From contig JACKPW010000001.1 of NCBI GenBank assembly GCA_024233215.1, positions 840,169-904,168 of the forward strand: 64,000 nt of DNA, written 5' to 3'. The notes under the pieces were generated by a model. It did not search any database, was not told the origin of the DNA, and was given only the letters and a program-made list of their open reading frames with translations. Shown here one piece after another: positions 37,391 to 46,541 of this stretch; position 1 is the first letter of the stretch; every line of letters begins with the position of its first letter. The stretch is from Verrucomicrobiales bacterium. GTDB taxonomy: Bacteria; Verrucomicrobiota; Verrucomicrobiia; Limisphaerales; J093. The translations under genes and the position numbers were made by a program.

Positions 37391-37482
37391 GCCGTGCAAC
37401 TTGCACTCGCGCCGGCGGGAATTCTCTGACACTTTCAGGAGGACGCTGAAAGGCGAAACACGATCAACGAAAGGGATCAACC

Positions 37483-37779
37483 ATGAGCGAAGTCGAAGTG
37501 AACAAGGACAAGCTGATCGCCGACTTGAAGGCGGTGGCCGCGGATACGGAAGAACTGCTGCGCGCCACGGCGGGCCAGGCCGGCGAAAAGGCGGTGGAAC
37601 TGCGCGAGCGCCTGACATCGGTGATGAACTCGGCGAAGAGCACCTGTCAACGGCTGGAGGCGAAAGCCACCGAGGGCGCGGAGAACACCGACAAGCTGAT
37701 CCGCGATCATCCCTACGAGTCGATCGGGATCGGCTTCGGGGTGGGTTTGTTGCTGGGACTGATTCTGGGACGTCGCTAG
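37483..37779 (+). CDS. yqjD: DUF883 / YqjD-ElaB-like membrane anchor protein
   Basis: 98 residues. Helical amphipathic body (KLIADLKAVAADTEELL) and a single C-terminal membrane helix (IGIGFGVGLLLGLILGRR). In E. coli YqjD, ElaB and YgaM tether ribosomes to the inner membrane in stationary phase. A RBS AAAGGG lies about 10 bases upstream. First gene of a three-gene set with YqjE- and YqjK-like genes. Confidence 0.85.
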   Translation: MSEVEVNKDKLIADLKAVAADTEELLRATAGQAGEKAVELRERLTSVMNSAKSTCQRLEAKATEGAENTDKLIRDHPYESIGIGFGVGLLLGLILGRR

Positions 37780-37785
37780 GCCCCG

Positions 37786-38172
37786 ATGGCTGATCCGAAG
37801 GAAAACGCCCCGGGCGTTTCCGCCACCGTGCGGCGACTGGCCGCGCGCAGTCTGGGGGTGGTGAGCAACCGTTTCGAGTTGTTCATCCTCGAATTGCAGG
37901 AACAGGAGCAACGCCTGTTCGGCGTGCTGCTCATGGCCCTGCTCGCGGCGGTGTTCAGCCTGCTTGCCCTTGTGCTTGCCAGCTTTGCCCTGGTGATCGT
38001 CTTTTGGGAGTCCGCCCGGATGGAGGTCCTGCTCGGACTGACTGCGTTTTACGCTTTGGGCGCGGGATTGCTCGGATGGCAGGTCCGGAGACGCGTCCGG
38101 GACGGCAGCCCGTTCAGCGCCACGTTGGGTGAGTTGAAGAAGGACCGTCAGTGGCTCGAGGGCAAGGGATGA
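37786..38172 (+). CDS. yqjE: YqjE-like (phage holin superfamily III-type) membrane protein
   Basis: 128 residues with two membrane helices (LFGVLLMALLAAVFSLLALV and MEVLLGLTAFYALGAGLL) preceded by a conserved-looking RRLAARSLGVVSNRFELFIL. The size, topology and position after a DUF883 gene match YqjE. Starts 6 bases after yqjD; its stop overlaps the next start. Confidence 0.78.
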   Translation: MADPKENAPGVSATVRRLAARSLGVVSNRFELFILELQEQEQRLFGVLLMALLAAVFSLLALVLASFALVIVFWESARMEVLLGLTAFYALGAGLLGWQVRRRVRDGSPFSATLGELKKDRQWLEGKG

Positions 38173-38510
38173 GTCCGCTGGAAACCCGAAAACGCCTGCT
38201 GGTACTGGAGAGCGACCTTAACCGGGCACTGCTGACGGCGGAACTGCAGGGATTGCGCTCACACGCGCGATGGATGACCGAGGTGCGTCGCTGGCTGCCA
38301 TCCTTTCGCCAGGGACTGGCCCTGGCGGCCCCCATCGCCAGCCTCCTGCGGCGCCGGAGCAAACCGAAATCGGCACTGCCCCCTCCGGCGGCAGACCGCA
38401 AATGGTTTGCCCGGCTGACGGACGCCTTCAGGCTGCTGGGACCCGCGCTGCTTTATCTGCGACGTTTCCTACGCCGTCGCAGGCCCCGGGCAACCGAGCA
38501 GGCGGACTGA
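38169..38510 (+). CDS. YqjK-like small basic protein
   Basis: 113 residues from the ATG at 38169 that overlaps the preceding stop by four bases. Very basic, with a hydrophobic middle (GLALAAPIASLLRRR) and a basic C-terminal end (RRFLRRRRPRATEQ). In E. coli yqjD-yqjE-yqjK form an operon; this protein has the right position, size and charge, but similarity to YqjK itself is weak, so the name is inferred. Confidence 0.65.
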   Translation: MSPLETRKRLLVLESDLNRALLTAELQGLRSHARWMTEVRRWLPSFRQGLALAAPIASLLRRRSKPKSALPPPAADRKWFARLTDAFRLLGPALLYLRRFLRRRRPRATEQAD

Positions 38511-38575
38511 ACCGTCGAGGGTTCTCCGGGAAGACGGAAGACGGAGGACGGTTGGGGGGGCAACCGGTCACACGC

Positions 38576-39886
38576 TCACAGGCCCATGGAGTGCATGGCC
38601 AGGACAGCGAGGCCCAGGAAGAAGAAGAACCCGGCGACATCGGTCACGGTGGTGAGGAGAATGCTGGAGGCGAGGGCCGGATCCAAGCGAACCGCCTTGA
38701 GCGTCAGGGGAATGGCCACGCCGGAAAAGGCCGCCGCGAGGGTGTTCAGAACCATCGCCGCCCCGGCCACCAAACCGAGTTCCACACTCCCCTTCCAAAA
38801 CCAGCCAATCATCCCCACGGTCAACCCGATGGCGAGGCCGTTGATGAGCGCCAACAGGAGTTCCTTCAGCAGCACCCGGCGACCATCCTTCATCGTCATC
38901 TCTCCCAGGGCCATGTCGCGAACCACAATGGTGAGCGTCTGCATCCCGGCATTGCCCCCCTGCCCCGCGATGACGGGAAGGAACAGCGCGAGCGCGGTCC
39001 AGCGCTGGATTGCCCCCTCGAACAGGCCCACCACGGCGGCCGCGGCGAAGGCGGTGGCGAGATTCACGTAGAGCCACGGCAACCGCTGCCCCAGCGACCG
39101 ACGCCAGGGAGTGAAGACCCGTTCCTCACCGGACAACCCCACCATCAACTGCATGTCCTCCGTCGCCTCGGCCTGCGCCACATGCAGGGCGTCACTCGCC
39201 TTCACAATCCCCACCAGGCGCGATTGAAGGTCGAGCACGGGCAACGCCAGGAAGTGGTAGTGCTCGAACTCCCGGGCGATCTCCTCCCGGTCGGCATCCA
39301 CGCGCAGGGCCCGGACGGTCCGGCTCATCACGTCGCCGACCCGCTGGTCGCGCCGGGCAAAGACCAGATCCCGCAATGGCAGCACCCCCACCAACCGGCG
39401 CGCACCGTCGGTGACGTAGAGGTAGGAAACATCAGGTTGCGAGTCGCGGCCGCGCTGCCGGATGCGCTGCTGGGCCTCCTCGATTGTGCGATCCGCCCGG
39501 ATGGCAATGAAGCTCCCGCTCATGATGCCTCCCGCAGTATCAGAGGCATAGGCAAGCAGGCCTGTGACATGTTCGCGCAGTTCCCCGGGCAACGCGTCAA
39601 GCAGACTGCGAAGCTTCGCCCCCTCCACCAGGGCGGCAAGGTCCGCCACCACGTGCGCGGACACGTTCTCGAACAACGACGCCAATAGGGAGCTGTCAAA
39701 CCCCTCCATGAGGTCGCCGGCCGTCTCGGGCGCCATTTCGCTCAAAGCCCGCCCCGCCAGATCCGCCGGAAGGGCACGGAGCAACGCGCCCGCCTCCTCC
39801 AACGGTAGACGCTCCAGGCGGTCGGCGATGTCGGCCGGATGCAGCCGGATCAACTCCTCGGGCAGGATGTTTGTTTCCTCGCTCAT
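38576..39886 (-). CDS. mgtE: Magnesium transporter MgtE
   Basis: 436 residues. N domain (helical, ~1-125, EELIRLHPADIADRLERLP), two CBS domains (~127-250, with VTDGARRLVGVLPL and LPVLDLQSRLVGIV) and five membrane helices (~270-436). The pore motif PVIAGQGGNAGMQTLT and the Asp in TTVTDVAGFFFF match the Mg2+ site. CBS and N domains sense cytoplasmic Mg2+. Convergent with yqjK. Confidence 0.93.
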   Translation of the reverse strand: MSEETNILPEELIRLHPADIADRLERLPLEEAGALLRALPADLAGRALSEMAPETAGDLMEGFDSSLLASLFENVSAHVVADLAALVEGAKLRSLLDALPGELREHVTGLLAYASDTAGGIMSGSFIAIRADRTIEEAQQRIRQRGRDSQPDVSYLYVTDGARRLVGVLPLRDLVFARRDQRVGDVMSRTVRALRVDADREEIAREFEHYHFLALPVLDLQSRLVGIVKASDALHVAQAEATEDMQLMVGLSGEERVFTPWRRSLGQRLPWLYVNLATAFAAAAVVGLFEGAIQRWTALALFLPVIAGQGGNAGMQTLTIVVRDMALGEMTMKDGRRVLLKELLLALINGLAIGLTVGMIGWFWKGSVELGLVAGAAMVLNTLAAAFSGVAIPLTLKAVRLDPALASSILLTTVTDVAGFFFFLGLAVLAMHSMGL

Positions 39887-40060
39887 GGACGGTGGATACG
39901 AACGATGCGCTCACGTCGCGGACAGCCGACCTTCGTGAGCCGTTCCGCCACCGTCAAGCTCGCCGGTTCACGGTGAGGATGTCGGGGTGCCGGGGCCAGC
40001 GACCAAGTCGCTATGGGATTGGGCTCGACGCCCTGCCCCGGCACAGCGAGACTGCCCACC

Positions 40061-41002
40061 ATGAAAGGAGTTCCGGGTGCACGGAATCTGGCCCGCTGGC
40101 TGGCTCTGGCGGGGCTGCTGCTGGGGACCGGTTGTTCGGTCCGGAAATTCGCCATCACCCAGGTCGGCAACGCCCTGGCGGGTGGGGGCACGACGTTCGC
40201 CAGCGATAACGATCCCGAGTTGGTCGCCGCGGCGGTTCCGTTCAGTCTCAAGCTCATGGAAAGCCTGCTGGCGGAGGTGCCCGAACACGAGGGCCTGCTG
40301 CTCGCGCTGACCAGTGGCTTCACGCAGTACGGATACGCGTTCGTCCAACCCGAGGCGGATGTGCTGGAGGAAACGGATTTTGCCGCCGCCGAACAGGTGC
40401 GCCAGCGAGCCAGAAAGCTGTACTTGCGCGCTCGGGACTACGGGCTGCGAGGTCTCGAAGCTGCTCATCCCGGCTTCCGCAAGAAGCTCCGCGCGGATGC
40501 GACCGCGGCCGTCTCCGTCTGCCGGAAGCAGGACGTGCCGTTGCTCTACTGGACGGCCGCCGCCTGGGGATCCGCCATTTCCTTGTCCAAGGATGATCCC
40601 GCCACGATTGCCGAAATCCCCCAGATGGAGGCCTTGATTGACCGGGCCACCGCGTTGGACCCGGACTGGGACGAGGGTGCCATCGACAGTTTCCTCATCA
40701 GTTACGAACCCAATCGACAAGGCGCGGAAGGGGACGCCGCCCTCCGGTCATACGAACATCTCCGTCGGGCGGTGGCGCTTTCGGGGGGCCGGCAGGCGGG
40801 TCCGTTCGTGGCCTACGCCGAGGCCATCAGTGTCCAGGAACAGAATGTGCAGGAATTCGACGCCCTGTTGGCCCAGGCGCTCGCCATCAACCCCGATGCC
40901 ACCCCCGCATGCCGGCTGGTCAATCTGATCATGCAGCGGCGTGCCCGTTGGCTGATGGCCCATCGGGACGACCTGTTTGTGATTCCCGAACCGGCGAAAT
41001 AG
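40061..41002 (+). CDS. tatT: TRAP-associated TatT-family lipoprotein
   Basis: 313 residues from the ATG at 40061. Signal with lipobox LLLGTGC. Helical TPR-like body, with the conserved GFTQYGYAFVQPEAD and WGSAISLSK segments, as in the Treponema TatT protein, which forms a trimer with the periplasmic TRAP binding protein. The two TRAP genes downstream make this a three-gene tripartite set (TatT-DctP-DctQM). The substrate is probably hydrophobic in other cases, unknown here. Confidence 0.83.
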   Translation: MKGVPGARNLARWLALAGLLLGTGCSVRKFAITQVGNALAGGGTTFASDNDPELVAAAVPFSLKLMESLLAEVPEHEGLLLALTSGFTQYGYAFVQPEADVLEETDFAAAEQVRQRARKLYLRARDYGLRGLEAAHPGFRKKLRADATAAVSVCRKQDVPLLYWTAAAWGSAISLSKDDPATIAEIPQMEALIDRATALDPDWDEGAIDSFLISYEPNRQGAEGDAALRSYEHLRRAVALSGGRQAGPFVAYAEAISVQEQNVQEFDALLAQALAINPDATPACRLVNLIMQRRARWLMAHRDDLFVIPEPAK

Positions 41003-41074
41003 GTATCGTTTGGCGGGCAGATGCCGGCTGCCGGCCCCGGCCCGGTTTGACGCATGGAGTATGCTGACGTCCGT

Positions 41075-42100
41075 ATGAAGAAGGTCCCACTCTCCCGTCT
41101 GTTTCGTGGGCTGCTCGCCGGCCTCGCGGTGCTCCTCCTCCTCACGTCGGCCGAGGCCGCGACGCGGATCAAGCTCGCCACGCTCGCCCCCACCGGGAGT
41201 GCGTATCACAAGAGCCTCATGCGCCTGCGCGACCAGTGGCGCGACCTTTCCAAGGGAAGCGTCAACCTCGTCGTGTACGCCGACGGCAAACTGGGCGGAG
41301 AAGCGGCCACGGTCGGGTTGATGGGCCTCAACTCCATCCAGGCCTCCCTGCTGACCGCCGTGGGCCTGTCCGAGATCGAGCCGGGCACAGAGGGGCTGCA
41401 GAGCATCCCGATGGGCTTCCGCGACCTGGACGAAGTGGACTACGTGGGCACCCAACTCCAGCCCATGCTCGAGAAGCGACTGGCGGCCAAGGGCTTCGTG
41501 GTGCTGTTCTGGACCGACGCGGGCTGGGTCCACTTCTTTTCCAAGCAGCCGATGACCACCCCCGACGATCTCAAGCGCATGAAGATGTTCACTTGGGCGG
41601 GCAGTCCGGACACCGTGCGCATCTACAAGTCCGCCGGTTTCAACGTGGTCCCGCTCGAGACCGCGGATATCATCCCGTCCTTGCAGACCGGCATGATCGA
41701 CGTGACCCCCGCCCCGCCCGTGTTTGCTCTGGCTGGGCAGATTGACACCCGCGCGCCCAACATGCTTCAGGTGAACTGGGGCCCGCTGGTGGGCGCGTGC
41801 GTGGTTCGGAAGGAAACTTGGGAATCCATTCCAGCGGCCACCCGGGAGGCCATGGCGAAGGCGGCCGTGGAGGTCGGCAAGGAAATCAAGGAACTGGGTC
41901 GCAAGGAAAGCCGCGAGGCCATCCAGGCGATGGAACGTCGCGGCCTCAAGGTCACCAAACCAACCCCCGAGGTGGAGGCTGAATGGCGGGTTGCCGCGGA
42001 AGCCGCGTATCCGGAGATTCGAGGCACCATCGTGCCGGCGGACGTCTTCGACGCGGCCATGAAGGCGTTGCAGGAATACCGCGCGAAGAAGGCCAACTGA
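41075..42100 (+). CDS. dctP: TRAP transporter solute-binding protein, DctP family
   Basis: 341 residues from the ATG at 41075. Signal peptide (GLLAGLAVLLLLTSAEA, cleavage after AEA). DctP fold: IKLATLAPTGSAYHKSL start, KLGGEAATVGLMGLNSIQA, and the conserved KMFTWAGSPDTVRIYKSAGF in which an Arg contacts a carboxylate in other members. Delivers the substrate to the membrane subunits. Lies 72 bases after tatT and 5 bases before dctQM. Confidence 0.88.
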   Translation: MKKVPLSRLFRGLLAGLAVLLLLTSAEAATRIKLATLAPTGSAYHKSLMRLRDQWRDLSKGSVNLVVYADGKLGGEAATVGLMGLNSIQASLLTAVGLSEIEPGTEGLQSIPMGFRDLDEVDYVGTQLQPMLEKRLAAKGFVVLFWTDAGWVHFFSKQPMTTPDDLKRMKMFTWAGSPDTVRIYKSAGFNVVPLETADIIPSLQTGMIDVTPAPPVFALAGQIDTRAPNMLQVNWGPLVGACVVRKETWESIPAATREAMAKAAVEVGKEIKELGRKESREAIQAMERRGLKVTKPTPEVEAEWRVAAEAAYPEIRGTIVPADVFDAAMKALQEYRAKKAN

Positions 42101-42105
42101 ACCGT

Positions 42106-43980
42106 TTGAACGCCGAGCTACCATCCCCGGAATCCGCCGCGGCTGCCACCCGTCGACCCACTTGGTTGCGGGTGCTGTTCACGGGTGAAAACCTGCTGAC
42201 CACGCTCGTGCTGGCAGCCATGGTGTTACTGCCCTGCCTCGAGATCGTCCTGCGGAAGTTCTTCCGGACGGGGGTTCCCGCCTCCGTCCCGATCGTCCAG
42301 CATCTGGTCCTGATCCTGGGAATGCTGGGGGGCGCCATCGCCGCCCGCGAGGGTCGACTGCTGTCCATGGCCACCCTGACGACGTGGCTCAAGGGACGCT
42401 GGCAAAGCGGCGCCAGGCTGGTGGCCAACAGTGTGGGCGGGGCCATCAGTGCGCTGCTGGCCCTGTCGAGCTGGCCGGTGATCAAGTTCAGCCGGCAGCA
42501 GGGAAGCGAACTGGCCTATGGCATCCCCGTGTGGGTGGTGCAACTGGCGTTGGTGATTGGATTCTCAGCGGTGGCCCTGCGGTTGATCTGGCACGCCGGC
42601 GGCAGTTGGCGAGGACGCGTGGGCTCGTTGGTGCTGGCGGGCGCCCTGGTGGCGGTGGGCGTGTGGCAGCCGGTGGACCCGGAACAACTCCGACTGCCGG
42701 CGCTGATCCTGCTGTTGGTGGCCACCCTGCTGGGAGCCCCCGTGTTCACCACCATCGGCGGCGCTGCCATCATCCTCTTTGCGGCGCTGGGTGAGCCCAC
42801 CGCCTCCGTCCCCCTGAAGCTCAACGAACTGACCACCTCCGCCACCCTGCCCGCGATCCCGCTCTTCACGCTCGCCGGCTATTTCCTGGCGGAGGGCGGA
42901 GCGGCGACGCGGTTGGTCCGCGTCTTTCAGACGATGTTCGGCCAGTTCCGCGGCGGCCCGGCGGTGGTCACCGTGGTGGTCTGCGCGTTCTTCACCTCCT
43001 TCACCGGGGCGTCCGGGGTAACCATCCTGGCGCTGGGAGGATTGCTGATGCCGGTGCTCGTGGCGGCGGGCTATTCCGAGCGGACGGCGTTGGGCCTGCT
43101 GACCGCCGCCGGTTCGCTGGGGCTGCTGTTCCCGCCCTGCCTGCCGCCGATCCTGTATTCCATCGTGGCAAGCAGCAGCACCGACGCTCAAGTGAGCATG
43201 GAGCAGATGTTCCAGGGCGGCCTGGTGCCCGGCGTCTTGTTGATGGGCATGACCGCATTCTGGGGGATCCGGCAGGCCCCCAAGGAACTCAAGGGAGCGC
43301 GACCTTTCAGCGCGCGCGAAGCCGGTGCTGCGCTCTGGGGAGCCAAGTGGGAACTGCTCATTCCGGTGGTCGCGTTGACGGCGCTTTTCGGCGGCTTCGC
43401 GACGCCGGTGGAAGCCGCCGCCATCACCGCGCTCTACGCATTCTTCGTCGAGGTGGTGATCTACCGCGACCTGCATTTGTTCCGCGACGTGCCCCGGGTC
43501 ATCACGGAATGCGGCCTGCTGGTGGGCGGCGTGCTCCTCATCCTGGGGGTGGCCCTGGGCTTCACCTATTTCCTCATCGACACCCAGGTGCCGGATCTCG
43601 CCGTCGAATGGGTGACCGCGCACATCAGTTCCAAGCTCCTGTTCCTGCTGGCGGTCAACCTCCTGCTGATCGTGGTGGGCTGTCTGATGGACATCTTCTC
43701 CGCCATCGTGGTGGTGGTGCCGTTGCTCGTGCCGTTGGGGCTGGCCTACGACATCAACATGGTGCATCTGGGGATCATCTTCCTGGCCAACCTGGAACTG
43801 GGCTACCTGACGCCGCCCGTGGGGATGAACCTGTTCCTCTCCTCCTACCGGTTCCAGAAGCCGATCCCGGAAGTCGTCCGCGCCAGCTTCCCGATGCTCA
43901 TCGTGCTCTTCGTCGGGGTCCTGCTCATCACCTACGTCCCGCTGCTTACGACGGCCCTGCCAAACTGGCTGGCCAAGTAG
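42106..43980 (+). CDS. dctQM: TRAP transporter fused small-large permease DctQM
   Basis: About 624 residues from a TTG at 42106, five bases past the dctP stop; no ATG fits before the first helix. Residues ~20-200 form the DctQ part (four helices; TGENLLTTLVLAAMVLLPCLEIVLR is split here as the first). Residues ~200-624 form the DctM part, with PVFTTIGGAAIILF, AGYFLAEGGAATRLV, TSFTGASGVTILALGG and GYLTPPVGMNLFL. Na+-driven uptake. Fused subunits are known in other TRAP systems. Confidence 0.9.
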   Translation: MNAELPSPESAAAATRRPTWLRVLFTGENLLTTLVLAAMVLLPCLEIVLRKFFRTGVPASVPIVQHLVLILGMLGGAIAAREGRLLSMATLTTWLKGRWQSGARLVANSVGGAISALLALSSWPVIKFSRQQGSELAYGIPVWVVQLALVIGFSAVALRLIWHAGGSWRGRVGSLVLAGALVAVGVWQPVDPEQLRLPALILLLVATLLGAPVFTTIGGAAIILFAALGEPTASVPLKLNELTTSATLPAIPLFTLAGYFLAEGGAATRLVRVFQTMFGQFRGGPAVVTVVVCAFFTSFTGASGVTILALGGLLMPVLVAAGYSERTALGLLTAAGSLGLLFPPCLPPILYSIVASSSTDAQVSMEQMFQGGLVPGVLLMGMTAFWGIRQAPKELKGARPFSAREAGAALWGAKWELLIPVVALTALFGGFATPVEAAAITALYAFFVEVVIYRDLHLFRDVPRVITECGLLVGGVLLILGVALGFTYFLIDTQVPDLAVEWVTAHISSKLLFLLAVNLLLIVVGCLMDIFSAIVVVVPLLVPLGLAYDINMVHLGIIFLANLELGYLTPPVGMNLFLSSYRFQKPIPEVVRASFPMLIVLFVGVLLITYVPLLTTALPNWLAK

Positions 43981-44096
43981 GCCCACCCGTTGGCGACGAC
44001 ACCAAGCCACTTCATCGGTCAGGCCCCAAAGCACGCGTTCGGCGAACGCCAGTTCGCTGCCACGGGCCGAGGGAGGGAGGTGAATGGTAACGCCCT

Positions 44097-45581
44097 CTAC
44101 GCCCGGCCGCTCTTGAGGTCCTTCAGTTTCAAGAACTCGGGCTTGTCTGCGTAGTAGCGGTCCAGGGGATAGCAACCACTGATGAGGCCGTTGCGCGGCG
44201 CCGTCGTGCAGTCGCTGAAAGTCCGACAGATGAACCTGGGCTGCAACGCCTCACCCGCCAGCGAATCGGCAATCAACCGCGGATAGCTCAACACCATCCG
44301 GCCCACCCCCACCAGATCGGCCCACCCCTGCCGGACCACACCCTGGGCCACGTGGGGAAGGTACTCCTGCAGGTAGGTGTAACCGGTCCCCACGATCACC
44401 ACTTCCTTGGGCGCCTCCGCCCGCAGGGAGCGCACGACCTGGATCTGCCGTGCCACATCGATCAACGGATCGTGCGCCGGTTGGTAACCGTCACTCGGGG
44501 GATAGGCAGCCGGCCGCTGGATGTGCGGATTGTAGTAGGGCGAGCCCGCGCTCAGATTCAGCAGTCGGATGCCAAGATCGGCACACAACCGAATGAACCG
44601 TCGCGGCTCAGTCAGGTCCGGCTCCACCGGATTCTCCGGATTCACCCCGAACCCATACCGATACGGCAGGCAGTGGCCGAACTCCTCAGGAATGCCCGGG
44701 CCCTTTCGACCCGGTTCAGCCCGCTCCGGGTCCGGCCGGAACGGCACGAAGTCAAAGGCGCTCAATCGCACGCCAATGGCAATGTCGTTGCCGTCGGCGC
44801 GAATGCGCTCCACGATTTCCCGCAGCGGCCGCGTGCGATTCTCAAAGCTGCCGCCGTATTTCCCCGGTCGGGTGTGGGCGCTGAGAAACTCGTGCAGCAG
44901 GTAGCCGTGGCAATGCTTCACATCGATGAAGTCCGCCCCCGCCTCGCGCGCGATCCGGGCCGCCTGCACGTAGTACCCGATCAGTTCCTCGACTTCCGCA
45001 TTGGTCAGGACCTGGTCATCACCGGTCACGCCGAACTTCGCATCCAGAATCGGATGCCGGTAGGCCACGCGCGGAGCCAGGCGTTGCTTGTCAGTGGGAC
45101 GACAGAACCGGCCGGAGTGGGTGAGTTGAAAACCGACGACCAGATCGTCGTCGCTACCGTGTTGTGCGCGATGCGTCCCCCGCAAGCCCTCGACCAGTGC
45201 GCGCAGGTGTTCGCGCGTGGACTCGAGGATCATGAGTTGGTGCGGATTCGCCCGGCCGTCGGAACGGACCGCCATCGCTTCCCCGCCCCAGATGAGCTTT
45301 GCGCCACTTTCGCCAAAGCGTTCCCATCGGCGACAGACCTCCGGTGTGGGGCAACCATCAGTGGTGGCATCCCACCCTTCCATCGGATGGATGGCCCACC
45401 GGTTTCCAACGGTCCGGCCATTGACGGTCAGTCCGGGAACCGGTTGCGCCAGCGGCGATCCCGGCACGGGTTCGATCTGGTCTTCACACGGCAGTTCCTG
45501 ACCCAACGAAGCTACGTGCGCGCGAAACGCCTCAACGGTCTTGAGCGACGGAATCCGGGTCAGTTTGAATGGTTCGGACAT
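44097..45581 (-). CDS. NADH:flavin oxidoreductase, old yellow enzyme family
   Basis: 494 residues, a single TIM-barrel OYE with a longer N-terminus. FMN-binding start (NRWAIHPMEGWDATTDG), LTHSGRFCRP, DVKHCHGYLLHEFLS (catalytic His pair), SFENRTRPLREIVERIR and VGVGRMVLSYPRLIADSL. Three Cys near the end (FICRTFSDC and GLISGC) resemble the Fe-S motif of 2,4-dienoyl-CoA reductase-like members but lack the usual CxxC, so no cluster is assumed. Likely reduces an alkene. No clear operon. Confidence 0.87.
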   Translation of the reverse strand: MSEPFKLTRIPSLKTVEAFRAHVASLGQELPCEDQIEPVPGSPLAQPVPGLTVNGRTVGNRWAIHPMEGWDATTDGCPTPEVCRRWERFGESGAKLIWGGEAMAVRSDGRANPHQLMILESTREHLRALVEGLRGTHRAQHGSDDDLVVGFQLTHSGRFCRPTDKQRLAPRVAYRHPILDAKFGVTGDDQVLTNAEVEELIGYYVQAARIAREAGADFIDVKHCHGYLLHEFLSAHTRPGKYGGSFENRTRPLREIVERIRADGNDIAIGVRLSAFDFVPFRPDPERAEPGRKGPGIPEEFGHCLPYRYGFGVNPENPVEPDLTEPRRFIRLCADLGIRLLNLSAGSPYYNPHIQRPAAYPPSDGYQPAHDPLIDVARQIQVVRSLRAEAPKEVVIVGTGYTYLQEYLPHVAQGVVRQGWADLVGVGRMVLSYPRLIADSLAGEALQPRFICRTFSDCTTAPRNGLISGCYPLDRYYADKPEFLKLKDLKSGRA

Positions 45582-45615
45582 GGTGCAATCAGGGGGGACA
45601 CTCGGAAGTCAGGGC

Positions 45616-45702
45616 TCGCGAAATACGCTAAGGAAGCAAAGGCAGGGCAGCCCATGCGTCTTCCCCTGCCGGACGTTTTCGCATGTTTCGCGTGTTTGGC
45701 GG
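45616..45702. repeat. Short palindromic element with TTTCGCGTG phrases
   Basis: Left arm 45616-45640 (TCGCGAAATACGCTAAGG) and right arm 45676-45702 (TTTTCGCATGTTTCGCGTG) are imperfect inverted repeats; the right arm contains iterated TTTCGC units like those at 11451. It fills the gap between the old yellow enzyme and esterase genes. Confidence 0.55.
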
Positions 45703-45717
45703 GCACGGTCTCCGGCG

Positions 45718-46476
45718 TCACTCGCGGTGGTGTGACAGAAACCAGCGGTAGAGTTCGGGGTTGTTGTAGGTCTCGGTCCAGGAATCGTGCTGGGCTTCGG
45801 GATAGACGGTCAACCGGACATCCTCGCATCCGACACGCTTGAGGGCGTCCACCATCCGCTGCGACTCAGCCGGGTTGACGACCGGGTCCTTGCCCCCGTG
45901 GAAGGCCCAGACGGGAAGCGAGCGAAGGGCTGGCGCCTTGGCGGGGTCGGCCAGCAGGACCTTGATGACATCGCCGCCGCCACAGATGGGCGCAATGGCC
46001 GCGAACTTCTCCGGATGGGCAATCCCCAGGCTCCAGGTGCCGAAGCCGCCCATGCTCAGACCGGTGAGATAGACCCGCCCCGGATCGACCGAGTATTTGC
46101 CCATGACCTGGTCCAGCAGCGCCAGCAGGGTGTCGTTGTCCCAGGTCTGCCCTTCCGGACATTGGGGTGACACCAGGATGAAGGGGAAATCCGGTTGGTT
46201 CGCCACGAGCTTCGGGGGCCCATGGACGGCGACCAACGCCAAGTTGTCGCCCCGCTCGCCGGCACCGTGGAGAAACAGCATCAGCGGCCACTGCTTCGCG
46301 GCATCCTCACCGTAGCCCTTCGGCAGGAAGAGCAGGTAGCTCGCACCGACGCTTCGGTTGAGGGTCTGCTTGAAGGACAGGCTCTGCTGCGCGGCGACGG
46401 GCGTCTGGGTCATAACGGAGATCGCACCGAAGCCGGCCAGGGCTGCGAGCGCGAGAAGTCGGACGATTCTGTTCAT
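45718..46476 (-). CDS. Exported alpha/beta hydrolase (esterase/PHB depolymerase-like)
   Basis: 252 residues from the ATG at 46476. Signal peptide (RLLALAALAGFGAISVMTQTPVAAQ; quoted in parts: RLLALAALAGFGA and MTQTPVAAQ). Catalytic triad: nucleophile Ser in GLSMGGFG, Asp in HGGKDPVVN, His in PEAQHDSW. The oxyanion region is LFLHGAGERG. This is the exported hydrolase group often listed as carboxylesterase or feruloyl esterase-like. Substrate unknown, acts in the periplasm or outside. Confidence 0.87.
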   Translation of the reverse strand: MNRIVRLLALAALAGFGAISVMTQTPVAAQQSLSFKQTLNRSVGASYLLFLPKGYGEDAAKQWPLMLFLHGAGERGDNLALVAVHGPPKLVANQPDFPFILVSPQCPEGQTWDNDTLLALLDQVMGKYSVDPGRVYLTGLSMGGFGTWSLGIAHPEKFAAIAPICGGGDVIKVLLADPAKAPALRSLPVWAFHGGKDPVVNPAESQRMVDALKRVGCEDVRLTVYPEAQHDSWTETYNNPELYRWFLSHHRE

Positions 46477-46541
46477 GATGATCTCGGTGGCGGACGGCTC
46501 CACGCCGACGCGCCGGGACGTTTGCGGACGGGCGAACGCTA

